Part shown: piece by piece, positions 41,502 to 50,338 of the stretch
Layout: every line of letters starts with the position of its first letter
Numbering within the stretch: the first letter of the stretch is position 1
NCBI GenBank assembly: GCA_963715815.1
Contig: OY970278.1
Location: 992,001-1,056,000, forward strand
Direction of reading: 5' to 3'
Length of the DNA stretch: 64,000 nt
Source of the DNA: JAFAMS01 sp963715815
GTDB taxonomy: Bacteria; Vulcanimicrobiota; Vulcanimicrobiia; Vulcanimicrobiales; Vulcanimicrobiaceae
Notes under the pieces: model-generated
Told to the model about the DNA's origin: nothing
What the model saw: the letters and a program-made list of their open reading frames with translations, nothing else
Database searches by the model: none
Made by a program: the position numbers and the translations under genes

Positions 41502-42709
41502 TCGCGCGGGCGGCCGCGCTATGCGGCGTCCTGCTTCTCATCGCTGCGTCTCCGGCACCACTCAAAATCGGCGTGGAGCTCCCCATTACGGGGAACTTCG
41601 CGGCGCCCGCGCGCTACATGCGCGACGGCCTCGAGCTATACCTCAAGCAGCATAACAACATGCTCGGCGGACGTACCGTCGAGCTCGACGTCGTGGACGA
41701 TACCGGCCAGCCCGCAGTCGCGCTCACGCAAGTTCGCAAGCTCGTTGAAGAAGATCATGTCGATCTGATCTTCGGAGTGCTTTCTGCTGCGACGGGTGCG
41801 GCACTCGTTCCGTACATCAACGAGCACAAGATTCCGGCGATCTATCCGATCGTTTCCTCAAACGATCTGACGCAGCGCGCGCCCTCGCCGTATATCGTCC
41901 GTACCGGCTGGACGAGCAGTCAACCCACACATGTTCTTGCCGACTACGCGTATCACACTCTCGGCTATCGCCGCGTTGCGACGATCGCGTACGATTTCAG
42001 TTTCGGTTGGGAGAGTATCGGCGGCTTTGTCGACACATTCCAACAAGACGGCGGTAAAGTCGTAAAGCAGATTTGGAATCCGATTCAGACCTCGGATTAC
42101 TCGCCCTATCTCTCGGCGCTCCCGCGTGACGTCGATGCGGTCGTCTGCAGTTATTCGGGCGCGGCCGCGATCGCATTCATCCGGCAGTACCGTGCGTTCG
42201 GGCTGAAGATGCCGCTAATCTGTCAGGGCAACACAACCGACGAAAGCACGCTGGCCGAGACCGGGCCGTCGGCGCTCGGGATCATCACGGCTCTGCAATA
42301 TAGCGCCGTCTTGGACACACCCGCTAATCAAGGATTTGTTAAGTCCTATGAGGCGGCGTACGCTCACGAGCCCTCATACTATGCCGAAGGGACGTACGTA
42401 GCGGCAGGATTGCTCGACCGCGCCCTCGGCTCGGTAAACGGGAACACCTCGGACGCCGATGCTTTAATGAAGGCCCTCAAGCACACGCCGTTCCCATCGG
42501 CGCCCCGAGGCCCCGTCGTTTTCGACTCCTACGGGAATCCCGTACAGAACATCTACATCCGGCGGGTCGACGACCGCGGCGGCCAACTTGAGAATACCGT
42601 GATCAAAACCTATAAGAGCGTGTCACAATTTTGGACTTACAACCCGCAAGTGTTCCTCAGTCATCCGGTTTACTCGCGCACGTATCCCGTGTGCAATGCA
42701 TGTCAATAG
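41498..42709 (+). CDS. LivK-like ABC substrate-binding protein, second of two
   Basis: 403 residues from GTG 41498 (GTGA overlap). Signal peptide MIARAAALCGVLLLIAASPA. The mature part, LKIGVELPITGNFAAPARYMRDGLELYLKQHNNMLGGR, is much closer to the protein at 20036-21277 than to its operon neighbour: both share LRRDVDxVxCS-like patches, NATDESTL/NTTDESTL, SAPRGPxxxDSYGNPxxNxYIRxV and the C-terminal CNACQ. This places the distant 20 kb protein as a paralogue that may use the same Liv channel. Confidence 0.92.
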   Translation: MIARAAALCGVLLLIAASPAPLKIGVELPITGNFAAPARYMRDGLELYLKQHNNMLGGRTVELDVVDDTGQPAVALTQVRKLVEEDHVDLIFGVLSAATGAALVPYINEHKIPAIYPIVSSNDLTQRAPSPYIVRTGWTSSQPTHVLADYAYHTLGYRRVATIAYDFSFGWESIGGFVDTFQQDGGKVVKQIWNPIQTSDYSPYLSALPRDVDAVVCSYSGAAAIAFIRQYRAFGLKMPLICQGNTTDESTLAETGPSALGIITALQYSAVLDTPANQGFVKSYEAAYAHEPSYYAEGTYVAAGLLDRALGSVNGNTSDADALMKALKHTPFPSAPRGPVVFDSYGNPVQNIYIRRVDDRGGQLENTVIKTYKSVSQFWTYNPQVFLSHPVYSRTYPVCNACQ

Positions 42710-42731
42710 CAGAATAGCGACTCGGTAACTC

Positions 42732-43847
42732 ATGGCTGGGATGCGAGCTGCGGTCTACTACGGACCGCACGATATACGAATCGAAGAAGTCGAACGCCCA
42801 ACGGCAGCGCAGGGTGAGATTCTCGTGCGCGTCAACGCCACGGGCATTTGCGGCACCGACGCGAGTGAGTTCGTCGCTGGGCCGAAGCTCTTTCCGCTCA
42901 ACACGCGACATCCGATGACGGGTCACATCGGGCCGATCATTCCCGGACATGAATTCTCCGGATGGGTCGAAGAGATCGGTGAGTACGTCTCGACTGATTT
43001 AAAGGCCGGCGATCTCGTCGTCAGCGGTTCAGAGCTGTGGTGCGGAATTTGCGCGCAGTGCCGTGCCGGACGCACGAGCATTTGTCACTGGCAAGCGAGC
43101 GTGGGTTTGCATCGCAACGGCGCGCTGGCCGAGTACGTCGCCGTCCCGTCGCATATTCTCGTCCGCGCCGACCCGCTGAGCCCCGACGTCGCTGCGCTCA
43201 CGCAGCCGATGGCAGTTGCGAATCACGCGGTGCGCCGCGCGCGTCCGCAAGACAATGAAGATGCGCTCGTCATCGGTGCCGGCGGCATTGGATCGTTCTT
43301 GATCTACGCGCTTGCGAACTTCGGTGCGCGGGTCATTGCAGTCGATTTGTCGGCCGAGCGGCTCGCCGTTGCGCGCAAGCTCGGTGCGGAAGCGACGTTG
43401 CGCGGCGCTGATACCGAAGCGATTCGTCGCGAGCTTACGAAGCGCGGCATCACGCCTACCCTCGTCTTTGAAGCAACCGGAAGCGAAGCCGGGTTCGATG
43501 CTGCAATTGCGCTGGTCGAGCCGGGCGGGACCGTCGTGACGGTCGGCATCGCGGCAAACCGCGTCAATCTGGATGCACGCCGCGTAACGCTCAAAGAAGT
43601 CGCGATCATCGGCACCAACGGACTCATCGCCGACGAGGACGTCCCGGCTGCGGTCAAGCTGCTCGCCAACGACCAAACGCTGTGGTCGCATGTTGCGCCG
43701 GCTGCGATCCCGCTCGAACGCCTAATCGACGACGGACTCGTCCCGATGGCCGAAGGCCGCGCAACGCGCATCAAAACACTGGTCGACCCCGCGATAAAAT
43801 CTGCGCGTACGACGGTAATGCTCGACTCGCAAAAACTCTCGAGTTAA
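42732..43847 (+). CDS. zinc-dependent medium-chain alcohol dehydrogenase
   Basis: 371 residues. The catalytic zinc site is C40 (GICGTD) and H73/E74 (PGHEFSG). The structural zinc Cys set is C104, C107, C110 and C118. The coenzyme motif GAGGIGSFLIYALANFGA lies near 175, with D following for NAD preference. Similar to butanediol, threonine or sorbitol dehydrogenases. It lies 22 bp downstream of the second binding-protein gene and may oxidise an imported alcohol. It overlaps the convergent membrane-protein gene by 4 bp. Confidence 0.94.
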   Translation: MAGMRAAVYYGPHDIRIEEVERPTAAQGEILVRVNATGICGTDASEFVAGPKLFPLNTRHPMTGHIGPIIPGHEFSGWVEEIGEYVSTDLKAGDLVVSGSELWCGICAQCRAGRTSICHWQASVGLHRNGALAEYVAVPSHILVRADPLSPDVAALTQPMAVANHAVRRARPQDNEDALVIGAGGIGSFLIYALANFGARVIAVDLSAERLAVARKLGAEATLRGADTEAIRRELTKRGITPTLVFEATGSEAGFDAAIALVEPGGTVVTVGIAANRVNLDARRVTLKEVAIIGTNGLIADEDVPAAVKLLANDQTLWSHVAPAAIPLERLIDDGLVPMAEGRATRIKTLVDPAIKSARTTVMLDSQKLSS

Positions 43848-44350
43848 GGTTTTTGGAATAGATCCTTATACACAAACGCTAGGATGATCTGGTAGCCAAA
43901 GAACGTCATAGCGGCGCAGCACCAGGCGAGCACGCGAGGATCGGGCCAGATGAAGGTGATGATGAGCGGGATCAGCTCGATCACTTGAATCGTCGGCCAA
44001 AAGCGGTCGCTGGAGATTTTGACGTCGCTGACCAGCGGAAGAAACAGCTCGATCTCCGGCTCGCGCGCTTTGAGAATCGCCGAGTAGCGTATGAAAAACG
44101 ATCCATAGTAGAGCAAGAACGCGACCGCCAAGCAGCGCAGCGTGAGCGCATTTGCCAGCAGCGCCATGATCGAGCTGAAGAAGGCGAACTGCAGATAGTT
44201 CATGCCGGCGATGAGCGCGATCGAAGTGGAGTTCATCCACCCGCGGACGATGAATCCGCCCGTCCAGATTACGACCGCGACGCTCGCGATCGCAACCAAC
44301 GCCTCTGTCGGTACGGAGACGACCGGATCGGGATTGAGCAGCCAATTCAT
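43844..44350 (-). CDS. four- to five-helix membrane protein of unknown function
   Basis: 168 residues, strongly hydrophobic. Helices are visible at about 15-35, 42-65, 68-90, 118-135 and 138-160, with a charged loop KAREPEIELFLPLVSDVKISSDRFW between the third and fourth. I do not recognise the family. It is the last gene on the minus-strand run that includes two secreted cupins and the disulfide oxidoreductase. Confidence 0.72.
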   Translation of the reverse strand: MNWLLNPDPVVSVPTEALVAIASVAVVIWTGGFIVRGWMNSTSIALIAGMNYLQFAFFSSIMALLANALTLRCLAVAFLLYYGSFFIRYSAILKAREPEIELFLPLVSDVKISSDRFWPTIQVIELIPLIITFIWPDPRVLAWCCAAMTFFGYQIILAFVYKDLFQKP

Positions 44351-44368
44351 CGTCCGCTGACGATGCGT

Positions 44369-44815
44369 TTACGGCAAGACGTGCATGTCGTCGGGCGCTT
44401 GTGGCGGTGACTTAATCGCAATAGCCTTGTAGTCGGTCATCATGCCGTGCGCCGTTCCTTTTGGAATCAAGATCAGATCGCCGGGGCCGACTGGGACTTG
44501 CTTGTCGCCGAGCCAGAACATTCCGTGGCCTTCAACGATGTATTGGGCTTCGTTCGCGTTGGCGTGATAGTGCTTGGGGACGTGTCCGTCCTGCACTTGA
44601 ATCGCGCCAGTCTCCGTCACGGCGACCACCTTGACTGCGACGGTTGCGTTCGGGGCTTTGGGTGGAAAATCGGCAGCCGTCATCTGTGAGACATGAATGA
44701 CGGCAGGCCCCCAGCCGATGCTCGGGGCTTGTGCGCGACCGGTGCTTACGCCCGCGAAGAATGCGATTGCGGCGACGGCGGCAACGGCGGTTAGACGGAC
44801 CAGAAAACTTTTCAT
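44369..44815 (-). CDS. secreted cupin domain protein, copy 1
   Basis: 148 residues. Signal peptide (FLVRLTAVAAVAAIAFFAGVSTGRAQA) then a single cupin barrel with PKHYHANANEAQYIVEGHGMFWLGD (motif 1) and GDLILIPKGTAHGM (motif 2). The His/His/Glu/His ligand set appears complete, so it probably holds a metal in the periplasm. It is a tandem paralogue of the next gene. It has a strong GGAGGGG ribosome site. Confidence 0.88.
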   Translation of the reverse strand: MKSFLVRLTAVAAVAAIAFFAGVSTGRAQAPSIGWGPAVIHVSQMTAADFPPKAPNATVAVKVVAVTETGAIQVQDGHVPKHYHANANEAQYIVEGHGMFWLGDKQVPVGPGDLILIPKGTAHGMMTDYKAIAIKSPPQAPDDMHVLP

Positions 44816-44836
44816 GAATCCCCTCCAAAAAAAGCG

Positions 44837-45286
44837 TTAGGGTACCGGGTGAATGTCGTCCGGAGCTTGCGGTGGAGACTTGAACGCGATCGCTTCATAA
44901 TTCGAGTCCATGCCGTGCGCCGTTCCCTTCGGGATGATGATCAAGTCGCCGGGGCCGACTTGAACTTGTTTGTCACCGAGCCAAAACATCCCCGAGCCTT
45001 TGAGAATGAACTGTGCCTCGTTCGAGATCGCGTGATAGTGCTTTTTCGTCGCGCCTTCTTGAATCTGCACGACGCCCGTATCACCGGCGCGTCCGAGCAC
45101 TTTCACTCGCGCATATGCACCTGGTGCCGGTGTTGGAAAATCAGCGTCGGTGAATTGTCCCGTGTGAATGACGGCCGGACCCCAGCCAATGCTCGGTGCT
45201 TGCGCGCGCCCTGCGCTGAGTCCGGCGACGAATGCAATGCCGGCGACGCCGGCAATTGCAATGAAACGGACTAGAAGACTCCTCAT
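44837..45286 (-). CDS. secreted cupin domain protein, copy 2
   Basis: 149 residues from ATG 45286, with GGAGGGGG upstream. It shares with copy 1 the segments GRAQAPSIGWGPAVIH, GMFWLGDKQV, VGPGDLIxIPKGTAHGM and KSPPQAPDD. Motif 1 is KKHYHAISNEAQFILKGSG. The tandem pair arose by duplication. Earlier in-frame start codons lie in the disulfide oxidoreductase gene and are rejected. Confidence 0.88.
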   Translation of the reverse strand: MRSLLVRFIAIAGVAGIAFVAGLSAGRAQAPSIGWGPAVIHTGQFTDADFPTPAPGAYARVKVLGRAGDTGVVQIQEGATKKHYHAISNEAQFILKGSGMFWLGDKQVQVGPGDLIIIPKGTAHGMDSNYEAIAFKSPPQAPDDIHPVP

Positions 45287-45311
45287 AATCTCCCCCTCCA
45301 AAGCTTGTCGT

Positions 45312-46661
45312 TTACAATAACTGTCGCGCCAGCGACGGGAGCCCTTCGTTGAACGTTGGGTGAATGTGGACCGAGCGTTCGAGGACGCGCCAGGTCGAGC
45401 CCGCCTCCATGTGCGCGAGAATCGTGTGGACGATCTCGCCGGCTTCGTACCCGACGAGCGTCGCGCCCAGGATCGCTTCGCTCTTGGCGTCGACAACCAG
45501 ACGATAGAAGCCGCGCGTTAGGTTCCATTCGATGCCACGCGCGTCGTCGTCGAGCGGATAGGTGACAACGCGAACCTCGCGACCGTTGCGTTTGGCTTCG
45601 GCTTCGTTCATGCCGACGCGCCCGAGTTGCGGCTCCGTAAACGTCGAGTATGCAAGAACGCGATCGTCTCGCGTGCGCGTTCCGCCTTCAATGACTGCTT
45701 TGACGCGCCGGTAGTCCTCCCACGCGACGTGCGTAAACGCCGGCTGGCCTGCGACTTCGCCGAGTGCGTAGACGCCCTTGCAAGTCGTGCGTAGATGCTG
45801 ATCGACTTTCACGAACCTACGTTCGTCGAGTTCGACGCCGGATTTTGCGCAGTCGAGTGCGTCCGTATTCGGCGTTCGGCCGGCGGCAACGAGAATTGCA
45901 TCGGTCTCGAGTTCTTCGCCGCCCTCGATTCGCACGCAAAGCTTCTCGCCGCGCCGCACGCACGAAGCGCTCTTGCCGACGCGCAGATCGACGCCGTCGT
46001 CGCGCAGCGCCTTGGCCAGCACTTCGGTCGCGTCCGGATCCTCGCGTGGAATCAACCGGCTTCCGGTCTCGAGAATCGTGACGTCCGTTCCAAGCCGTTG
46101 CATGCCCTGACCGAGCTCGAGGCCGACGTAACCGCCGCCGATGACGACGATGCTCTTCGGTAAATCCTCGAGATCGAAAAACGTCTCGTTCGTCAGATAC
46201 GGCAATTCGCTGAGACCGTCGATCGGCGGACAGGCCGGACTCGTCCCCGTGTCGAGCACGACGATCGGCGCGCGTGCGGTGTAACCTTCAGCTTCCAGGG
46301 TTCGCTCGCCGACGAAGCGCGCCTCGCCCATCACGACGTGCACGCCAGCATCGGAAAGGCGGCGTTCGTCACCATCGTGCCAGTCTCGCCGAATCTCATG
46401 AACGCGACGCATGATCGCGCGTGTGTCGATCGTGATCTCGCAATGCACGCCGATTTGTCCGGCGGCGCGCGCACGGCCCGCGTTGTGCGCGGACGCTAAG
46501 AACGCTTTGGACGGCGTGCAGCCGACGTTGACGCACGTCCCGCCTAAATGCTTGCGCTCGAAGAGCACGACGTGCTTCCCGGCTTTTGCGAAATCGATCG
46601 CAAGCGGGATGCCGCCTTGGCCTGCACCGACCACGATCAGGTCCGCCTCTTCGATTGGCAT
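45312..46661 (-). CDS. pyridine nucleotide-disulfide oxidoreductase (mercuric reductase/dihydrolipoamide dehydrogenase-like)
   Basis: 449 residues. FAD motif LIVVGAGQGGIPLA, redox-active C43/C48 in GGTCVNVGCTPSK, NAD motif IVVIGGGYVGLELGQGMQRLG, second FAD motif VYALGEVAGQPAFTHVA, and the catalytic His-Glu pair in HIHPTFNEGLPSLA. It lacks a heavy-metal-associated domain and the C-terminal Cys pair of MerA, so mercury reduction is not supported. ATG 46661 has AAGGAG at ideal spacing. It lies 13 bp downstream of the last ABC-2 permease gene. Confidence 0.92.
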   Translation of the reverse strand: MPIEEADLIVVGAGQGGIPLAIDFAKAGKHVVLFERKHLGGTCVNVGCTPSKAFLASAHNAGRARAAGQIGVHCEITIDTRAIMRRVHEIRRDWHDGDERRLSDAGVHVVMGEARFVGERTLEAEGYTARAPIVVLDTGTSPACPPIDGLSELPYLTNETFFDLEDLPKSIVVIGGGYVGLELGQGMQRLGTDVTILETGSRLIPREDPDATEVLAKALRDDGVDLRVGKSASCVRRGEKLCVRIEGGEELETDAILVAAGRTPNTDALDCAKSGVELDERRFVKVDQHLRTTCKGVYALGEVAGQPAFTHVAWEDYRRVKAVIEGGTRTRDDRVLAYSTFTEPQLGRVGMNEAEAKRNGREVRVVTYPLDDDARGIEWNLTRGFYRLVVDAKSEAILGATLVGYEAGEIVHTILAHMEAGSTWRVLERSVHIHPTFNEGLPSLARQLL

Positions 46662-46674
46662 CAATGCTCCTTAA

Positions 46675-47466
46675 TTAGCCGCCCTGAATGACGAGCCGGC
46701 GTTGCGCCGCCCGCCAAATCACCACACTCAATACCGCAAAGACCGCTAGCCACGCGAGCTGCCCGAATAACGCATTCTGATATTCAGCCGGTGGAATACG
46801 TCCAATGTAAATCAAAAGCGGTGTCGAGTAAATCGCTGCAAACGGCAAGAACAGAACGATTTTCTGCAAGACGCCCGGGAAGAACAGAAGCGGAATGATT
46901 TGTCCGCTGAGCAGATCGCTGCACCACCGTACGATCAGCTGAATCGCAAACGTTTCCATCGTCCAAAATGCGGCGCAGTTCATGCAGAAGTTCAAGCAAA
47001 AATTGAGCAAGTAGCCGATCGCAAAGCTGAGGAGAAAGACGGCGCATGCGAGCGGCGAGGGCACATCGACGTGCACCATGAGCAGCGCGAAGCCGATCGA
47101 TGGGAGAATCAGCAGGGCGTGAAGCGCCGTTTGTCCGGCGCCGTCGCTGAAAAAGAAAAGTGCCGGGCTAATCGGCTTCATCATGTCGGTTGCGATCGAA
47201 CCGTCGCGCAGACGGTCGCGAATCATACGCGTTCCGTCAACCTCGAGGATAAGCGACATCAACAGCGCGACGACTGTGTAAGTCAGAATCTGATGCAGGG
47301 CAATGCCTTGCGGCGCGGCGTTTTGCGCGTAAAGCGCTATCCAAACCATACGCATCAGATAGATGCGCAGCACGAGCGAACCGACGTTCGTGAAGACTTC
47401 CATCCGATAGGTGGCTTCGCGTGCGAAGGCCTTCTTCGCGAACTCGAGATACGGCCCGAAGTTCAA
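46675..47466 (-). CDS. ABC-2 type permease (PF06182-like), third permease, A-type copy 2
   Basis: 263 residues from TTG 47466. It aligns closely with the permease at 48483-49277: FAxKxAFxREATYRxEVFTxxGSLxxRxYLxRMVWxALY, VALLMSLxxxxxxTRxxxxxLxDGSIATDxMKPI, LPFAAxYSTPLLIYIG and the C-terminal VIQGG. About six helices. A CTG at 47491 overlapping the preceding stop is an alternative start. The larger open frame extending to 48258 is only overlap with the neighbouring gene. Confidence 0.85.
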   Translation of the reverse strand: MNFGPYLEFAKKAFAREATYRMEVFTNVGSLVLRIYLMRMVWIALYAQNAAPQGIALHQILTYTVVALLMSLILEVDGTRMIRDRLRDGSIATDMMKPISPALFFFSDGAGQTALHALLILPSIGFALLMVHVDVPSPLACAVFLLSFAIGYLLNFCLNFCMNCAAFWTMETFAIQLIVRWCSDLLSGQIIPLLFFPGVLQKIVLFLPFAAIYSTPLLIYIGRIPPAEYQNALFGQLAWLAVFAVLSVVIWRAAQRRLVIQGG

Positions 47467-47486
47467 GCCCGGACGAATGGCAATAC

Positions 47487-48299
47487 TCAGTGGCCGACGC
47501 TTTCGTAGTGGTTGAGACCCACCCGCCAAAACGAATACGCAATGGCGAATGTTGCAAGGCCGACGAGCGGCGAGAGCAGCCCGACCTGGGGTGGCAAGTG
47601 CAACGCCTCCTCGGTCTTGTCGAGGAAAAACGTCGCCGGGAAATAGTTCATGAACGCGTACGGCAGCAAGAACGTCAGCACGAGGCGCACGCCCTTCGTG
47701 TAGATTGAAATCGGATAGCGCGTGAACTCTTGTTCGAGCTGGAATGCGACCCAGCGTAACGCATCGACCTTGACGAACCAAAACGCGCACGTCGCGATCA
47801 GCAGGTTGATCGAGAAATCGATGAGCGCGCCGCCGATCACAACGAGCGGGACGAACACGACAAACCACACGTCGATGACCGGATTTGCCCAGATCGTGGC
47901 GAGGATGAAAAGCGTAATCGCGAGCACCAGCTCGTCGGGGAATATCTGCTGCGGGGTCGTGAGTACCTGAAAGAGCGGGTTGAGCGGCCGGATGAAGAGC
48001 CGGTCGATCTCGCCTTCGCGGACGTGTTCGGGGACGTCGCCGACCGTGAGGAAGAGCGTATTGTTGAGCGCGTGCGCGAGCATCCAAAGCGAATACAAGA
48101 ACGCCATCTCGCCGAACGTCCAGCCGTTCATCACCGGAAATTCCCGCAAGATGATCCACAGCGCCGCTAGCGCCGTCGCGTGGTAGATGAACGTGAATCC
48201 GAACCAGACGAGGAAATTGGCGCGGTACTCGAGCGCCGTCAAAAAGTTGATGCGCCAATACTGCTTGTAGACGTCGACCCAGACGATTAAAGTATCCAA
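47487..48299 (-). CDS. ABC-2 type permease (PF06182-like), B-type
   Basis: 270 residues, about six helices. It belongs to the same subgroup as the orphan permease at 10391-11191 (shared YRANF, MNGWTFGEMAFLYSLWMLAHALNNTLF, GGALIDFSINLLIATCAFWFVKVDALRW, FTRYPISIY, FMNYFPATFFL, FWRVGLNHYE). Start is TTG 48299 with AGAAGAG upstream. A 181 bp inverted-repeat element separates it from the A-type permease gene that precedes it in the operon. Confidence 0.87.
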   Translation of the reverse strand: MDTLIVWVDVYKQYWRINFLTALEYRANFLVWFGFTFIYHATALAALWIILREFPVMNGWTFGEMAFLYSLWMLAHALNNTLFLTVGDVPEHVREGEIDRLFIRPLNPLFQVLTTPQQIFPDELVLAITLFILATIWANPVIDVWFVVFVPLVVIGGALIDFSINLLIATCAFWFVKVDALRWVAFQLEQEFTRYPISIYTKGVRLVLTFLLPYAFMNYFPATFFLDKTEEALHLPPQVGLLSPLVGLATFAIAYSFWRVGLNHYESVGH

Positions 48300-48313
48300 T
48301 TTCTCTTCTCAGC

Positions 48314-48494
48314 CAGGGTGGTGTGATTTTGGCACGGGTCTAGCAATGTGTCGAGCAGCAGCTTCCGACGAGGAGCGGAGCCAGGATGGCGGGAGCGACG
48401 AGCGGGGGCGCGGCAGCAAGATTCGCACGATGCGAATCTTGTAGCGGTGCTGCGAGGCACATCGCTAGACCCGTGCAAGAGATCACCCACCCTG
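48314..48494. repeat. 181 bp long inverted-repeat element within ABC-2 operon
   Basis: 37-base arms at 48314-48350 and 48458-48494 are imperfect inverted copies (shared CAGGGTGG and GCACGGGTCTAGC blocks). Inside, a perfect eleven-pair stem CAAGATTCGCA-CGA-TGCGAATCTTG is centred at 48429. The right arm includes the last codons (QGG, stop) of the upstream permease gene. It could be a MITE-like insertion, an intercistronic structured RNA, or an attenuator; there is no ORF inside. Confidence 0.75.
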
Positions 48495-49277
48495 CACCAC
48501 GACGCGCTTCGCGCCGAAGCGCCACATCAAGACGGCGGCGATCGCGAAGATCACGATCCACACCACTTGCAAGAGCAGAACGCGCACGTACTCTTCGGGG
48601 CCGATCGTTCCGACGTAGATCAGCAGCGGCGTCGAGTACATGGCCGCGAACGGCAAGAAGTAGATGAAGCTCTGGATGACCGGCGGGAAGAAGACGAGCG
48701 GAATCACTTCGCCGCCGAGCAGATCGGTGATCCACGTGACGATCAGCTGCATGGCTTGAATCTCGAGCGTCCAGAACGCAATGCAGTTGAGGACGAAGTT
48801 CATCAACAGTCCGACCAAGTACCCAAGGAAGAAGCTTAGGAAGAAGACGGCCAGAACCAGCGGCGAGGGCACTTGGATGTGAACGATCAGCAGTGCCAGC
48901 AGCAGCGACGGGATGATAGTCATGGCGTGGAAGGCCACTTCGCCTGTCCCGTCACTGAAGAAATAAAGCGGGACGATGATCGGCTTCATGAAGTCGGTTG
49001 CGATGCTGCCGTCTTCCAGTTTCGAAACGAGCAGGCGGGTTTGGTCGATGTCCATCACAAGCGACATCAGAAGCGCGACCGTCGAGTACGTGATCGCTTC
49101 CTCAAGCGTCAGCGCGCGAATCCCAGCGTTGTGGAAATACAGCGCGCTCCACACCATCCGGAAGAGATAGACGCGCACGAGCAACGAGCCGATGCTCGTA
49201 AAGACCTCGAAGCGGTACGTTGCTTCGCGCGAGAAGGCGACCTTCGCGAATTCAATGTAGGGTCGTACGGCGGTCAT
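48483..49277 (-). CDS. ABC-2 type permease (PF06182-like), A-type copy 1
   Basis: 264 residues with about six helices. Motifs FAKVAFSREATYRFEVFTSIGSLLVRVYLFRMVW, LEDGSIATDFMKPII and LPFAAMYSTPLLIYVG match the third permease. Its ATG overlaps the ATPase stop (ATGA), so it is the first permease translated. The C-terminus VVVQGG is encoded at the edge of the inverted-repeat element. It pairs with the B-type permease to form an exporter of unknown cargo. Confidence 0.9.
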   Translation of the reverse strand: MTAVRPYIEFAKVAFSREATYRFEVFTSIGSLLVRVYLFRMVWSALYFHNAGIRALTLEEAITYSTVALLMSLVMDIDQTRLLVSKLEDGSIATDFMKPIIVPLYFFSDGTGEVAFHAMTIIPSLLLALLIVHIQVPSPLVLAVFFLSFFLGYLVGLLMNFVLNCIAFWTLEIQAMQLIVTWITDLLGGEVIPLVFFPPVIQSFIYFLPFAAMYSTPLLIYVGTIGPEEYVRVLLLQVVWIVIFAIAAVLMWRFGAKRVVVQGG

Positions 49278-50281
49278 GAAGCCGGCGTCGGTGCCTGCGT
49301 GCGGTAGCCTTCGAGATAGATTCGCCGGATGATATCTTCCATGGCCGGCTCGACGATCGAGACGTCGCTAATCGTGCAGCGTTCCGTCACGAGGCGTAAG
49401 AGGTGCTCTGCCGTGATCTTGCGGCGATCGAATCGCAGGTGAACGACGTTGGCTTCCTGTTCGACTAGCTCCGTATGCGGGAAGGCGAGGTTCTCGCACG
49501 ATTCTGCAAGCGTCACGACGAGCGTGCGATGCGTTCCGTATTCCATTCGCAGTCGCTCGAGCTCACCGTCAAAAACGATGCGTCCGTCATCGATTAGGAC
49601 GATCCGGTCGCAAAGACGCTCGACATCGGCGAGGTCGTGCGTCGTGAGGATGACGGTCGTGCCGCGTTCTCTATTGACCTTGGCAATGAACGTGCGGATC
49701 GCTTCCTTCGCGACGACGTCGAGACCGATCGTCGGTTCGTCGAGATAGACGATCGGCGGATCGTGCAGCATCGCGGCTGCAAAGTCGCCGCGCATGCGTT
49801 GTCCGAGCGAAAGCTGGCGAACCGGCGTGTTCATGAATTCGTCAAGATCGAGGATCTCGGTGAAGAACGCCATGTTCGCGTTGTACTTCGGACGCGGAAC
49901 GGCGTAGATTGCACGCAAGAGTTCGAATGACTCGCGCAGCGGAAGATCCCAATACAACTGACTGCGCTGCCCGAAGACGACGCCGATATTGCGCGCATTC
50001 TCTTTGCGCTTTTGATACGGTACGAGCCCCGCGACGTGAATTTCGCCCGACGTTGGAACCAAGATGCCGGTCAGCATCTTGATCGTCGTCGATTTTCCGG
50101 CGCCGTTGGGCCCGATGTAGCCGACCAGCTCGCCGGCTTCCATCGTCAGGTTAACATCTTCGACCGCGACCTTGTCGACGTATTCACGCGTGAAGAGACT
50201 GCGGAGCGCGCCTCCCACGCCCGGATAGCGCTGGACGGTGCGGAAGACCTTGCGCAGCCGGCGTGTCTCGATGATCGGCAT
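49274..50281 (-). CDS. ABC transporter ATP-binding protein of the ABC-2 exporter
   Basis: 335 residues. Walker A GPNGAGKSTTIKML, Q-loop VFGQRSQLYWDLP, signature LSLGQRMRGDFAAAML, Walker B IVYLDEPTIGLD, H-loop ILTTHDLADVE. The RSQLYWDLP segment and roughly 70-residue C-terminal extension are typical of the group that partners PF06182 permeases. It energises export by the A/B permeases downstream. It is divergent from the cytidylate-kinase-like gene across 57 bp. Confidence 0.94.
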   Translation of the reverse strand: MPIIETRRLRKVFRTVQRYPGVGGALRSLFTREYVDKVAVEDVNLTMEAGELVGYIGPNGAGKSTTIKMLTGILVPTSGEIHVAGLVPYQKRKENARNIGVVFGQRSQLYWDLPLRESFELLRAIYAVPRPKYNANMAFFTEILDLDEFMNTPVRQLSLGQRMRGDFAAAMLHDPPIVYLDEPTIGLDVVAKEAIRTFIAKVNRERGTTVILTTHDLADVERLCDRIVLIDDGRIVFDGELERLRMEYGTHRTLVVTLAESCENLAFPHTELVEQEANVVHLRFDRRKITAEHLLRLVTERCTISDVSIVEPAMEDIIRRIYLEGYRTQAPTPAS

Positions 50282-50338
50282 CGGCCCGATTCTTCAACTA
50301 GGGGGCGGCGGATACCCCGAGAAGGCACATGTTGTCTC

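Noticed and set aside
45312..46661. Mercuric reductase (merA)
   Set aside because: No C-terminal vicinal Cys pair, no heavy-metal domain and no mer genes nearby; a general disulfide oxidoreductase call is safer.
46675..48258. 527-residue reading of the third permease
   Set aside because: The first half is an out-of-frame reading of the upstream permease gene; homology to the A-type paralogue begins near 47466.
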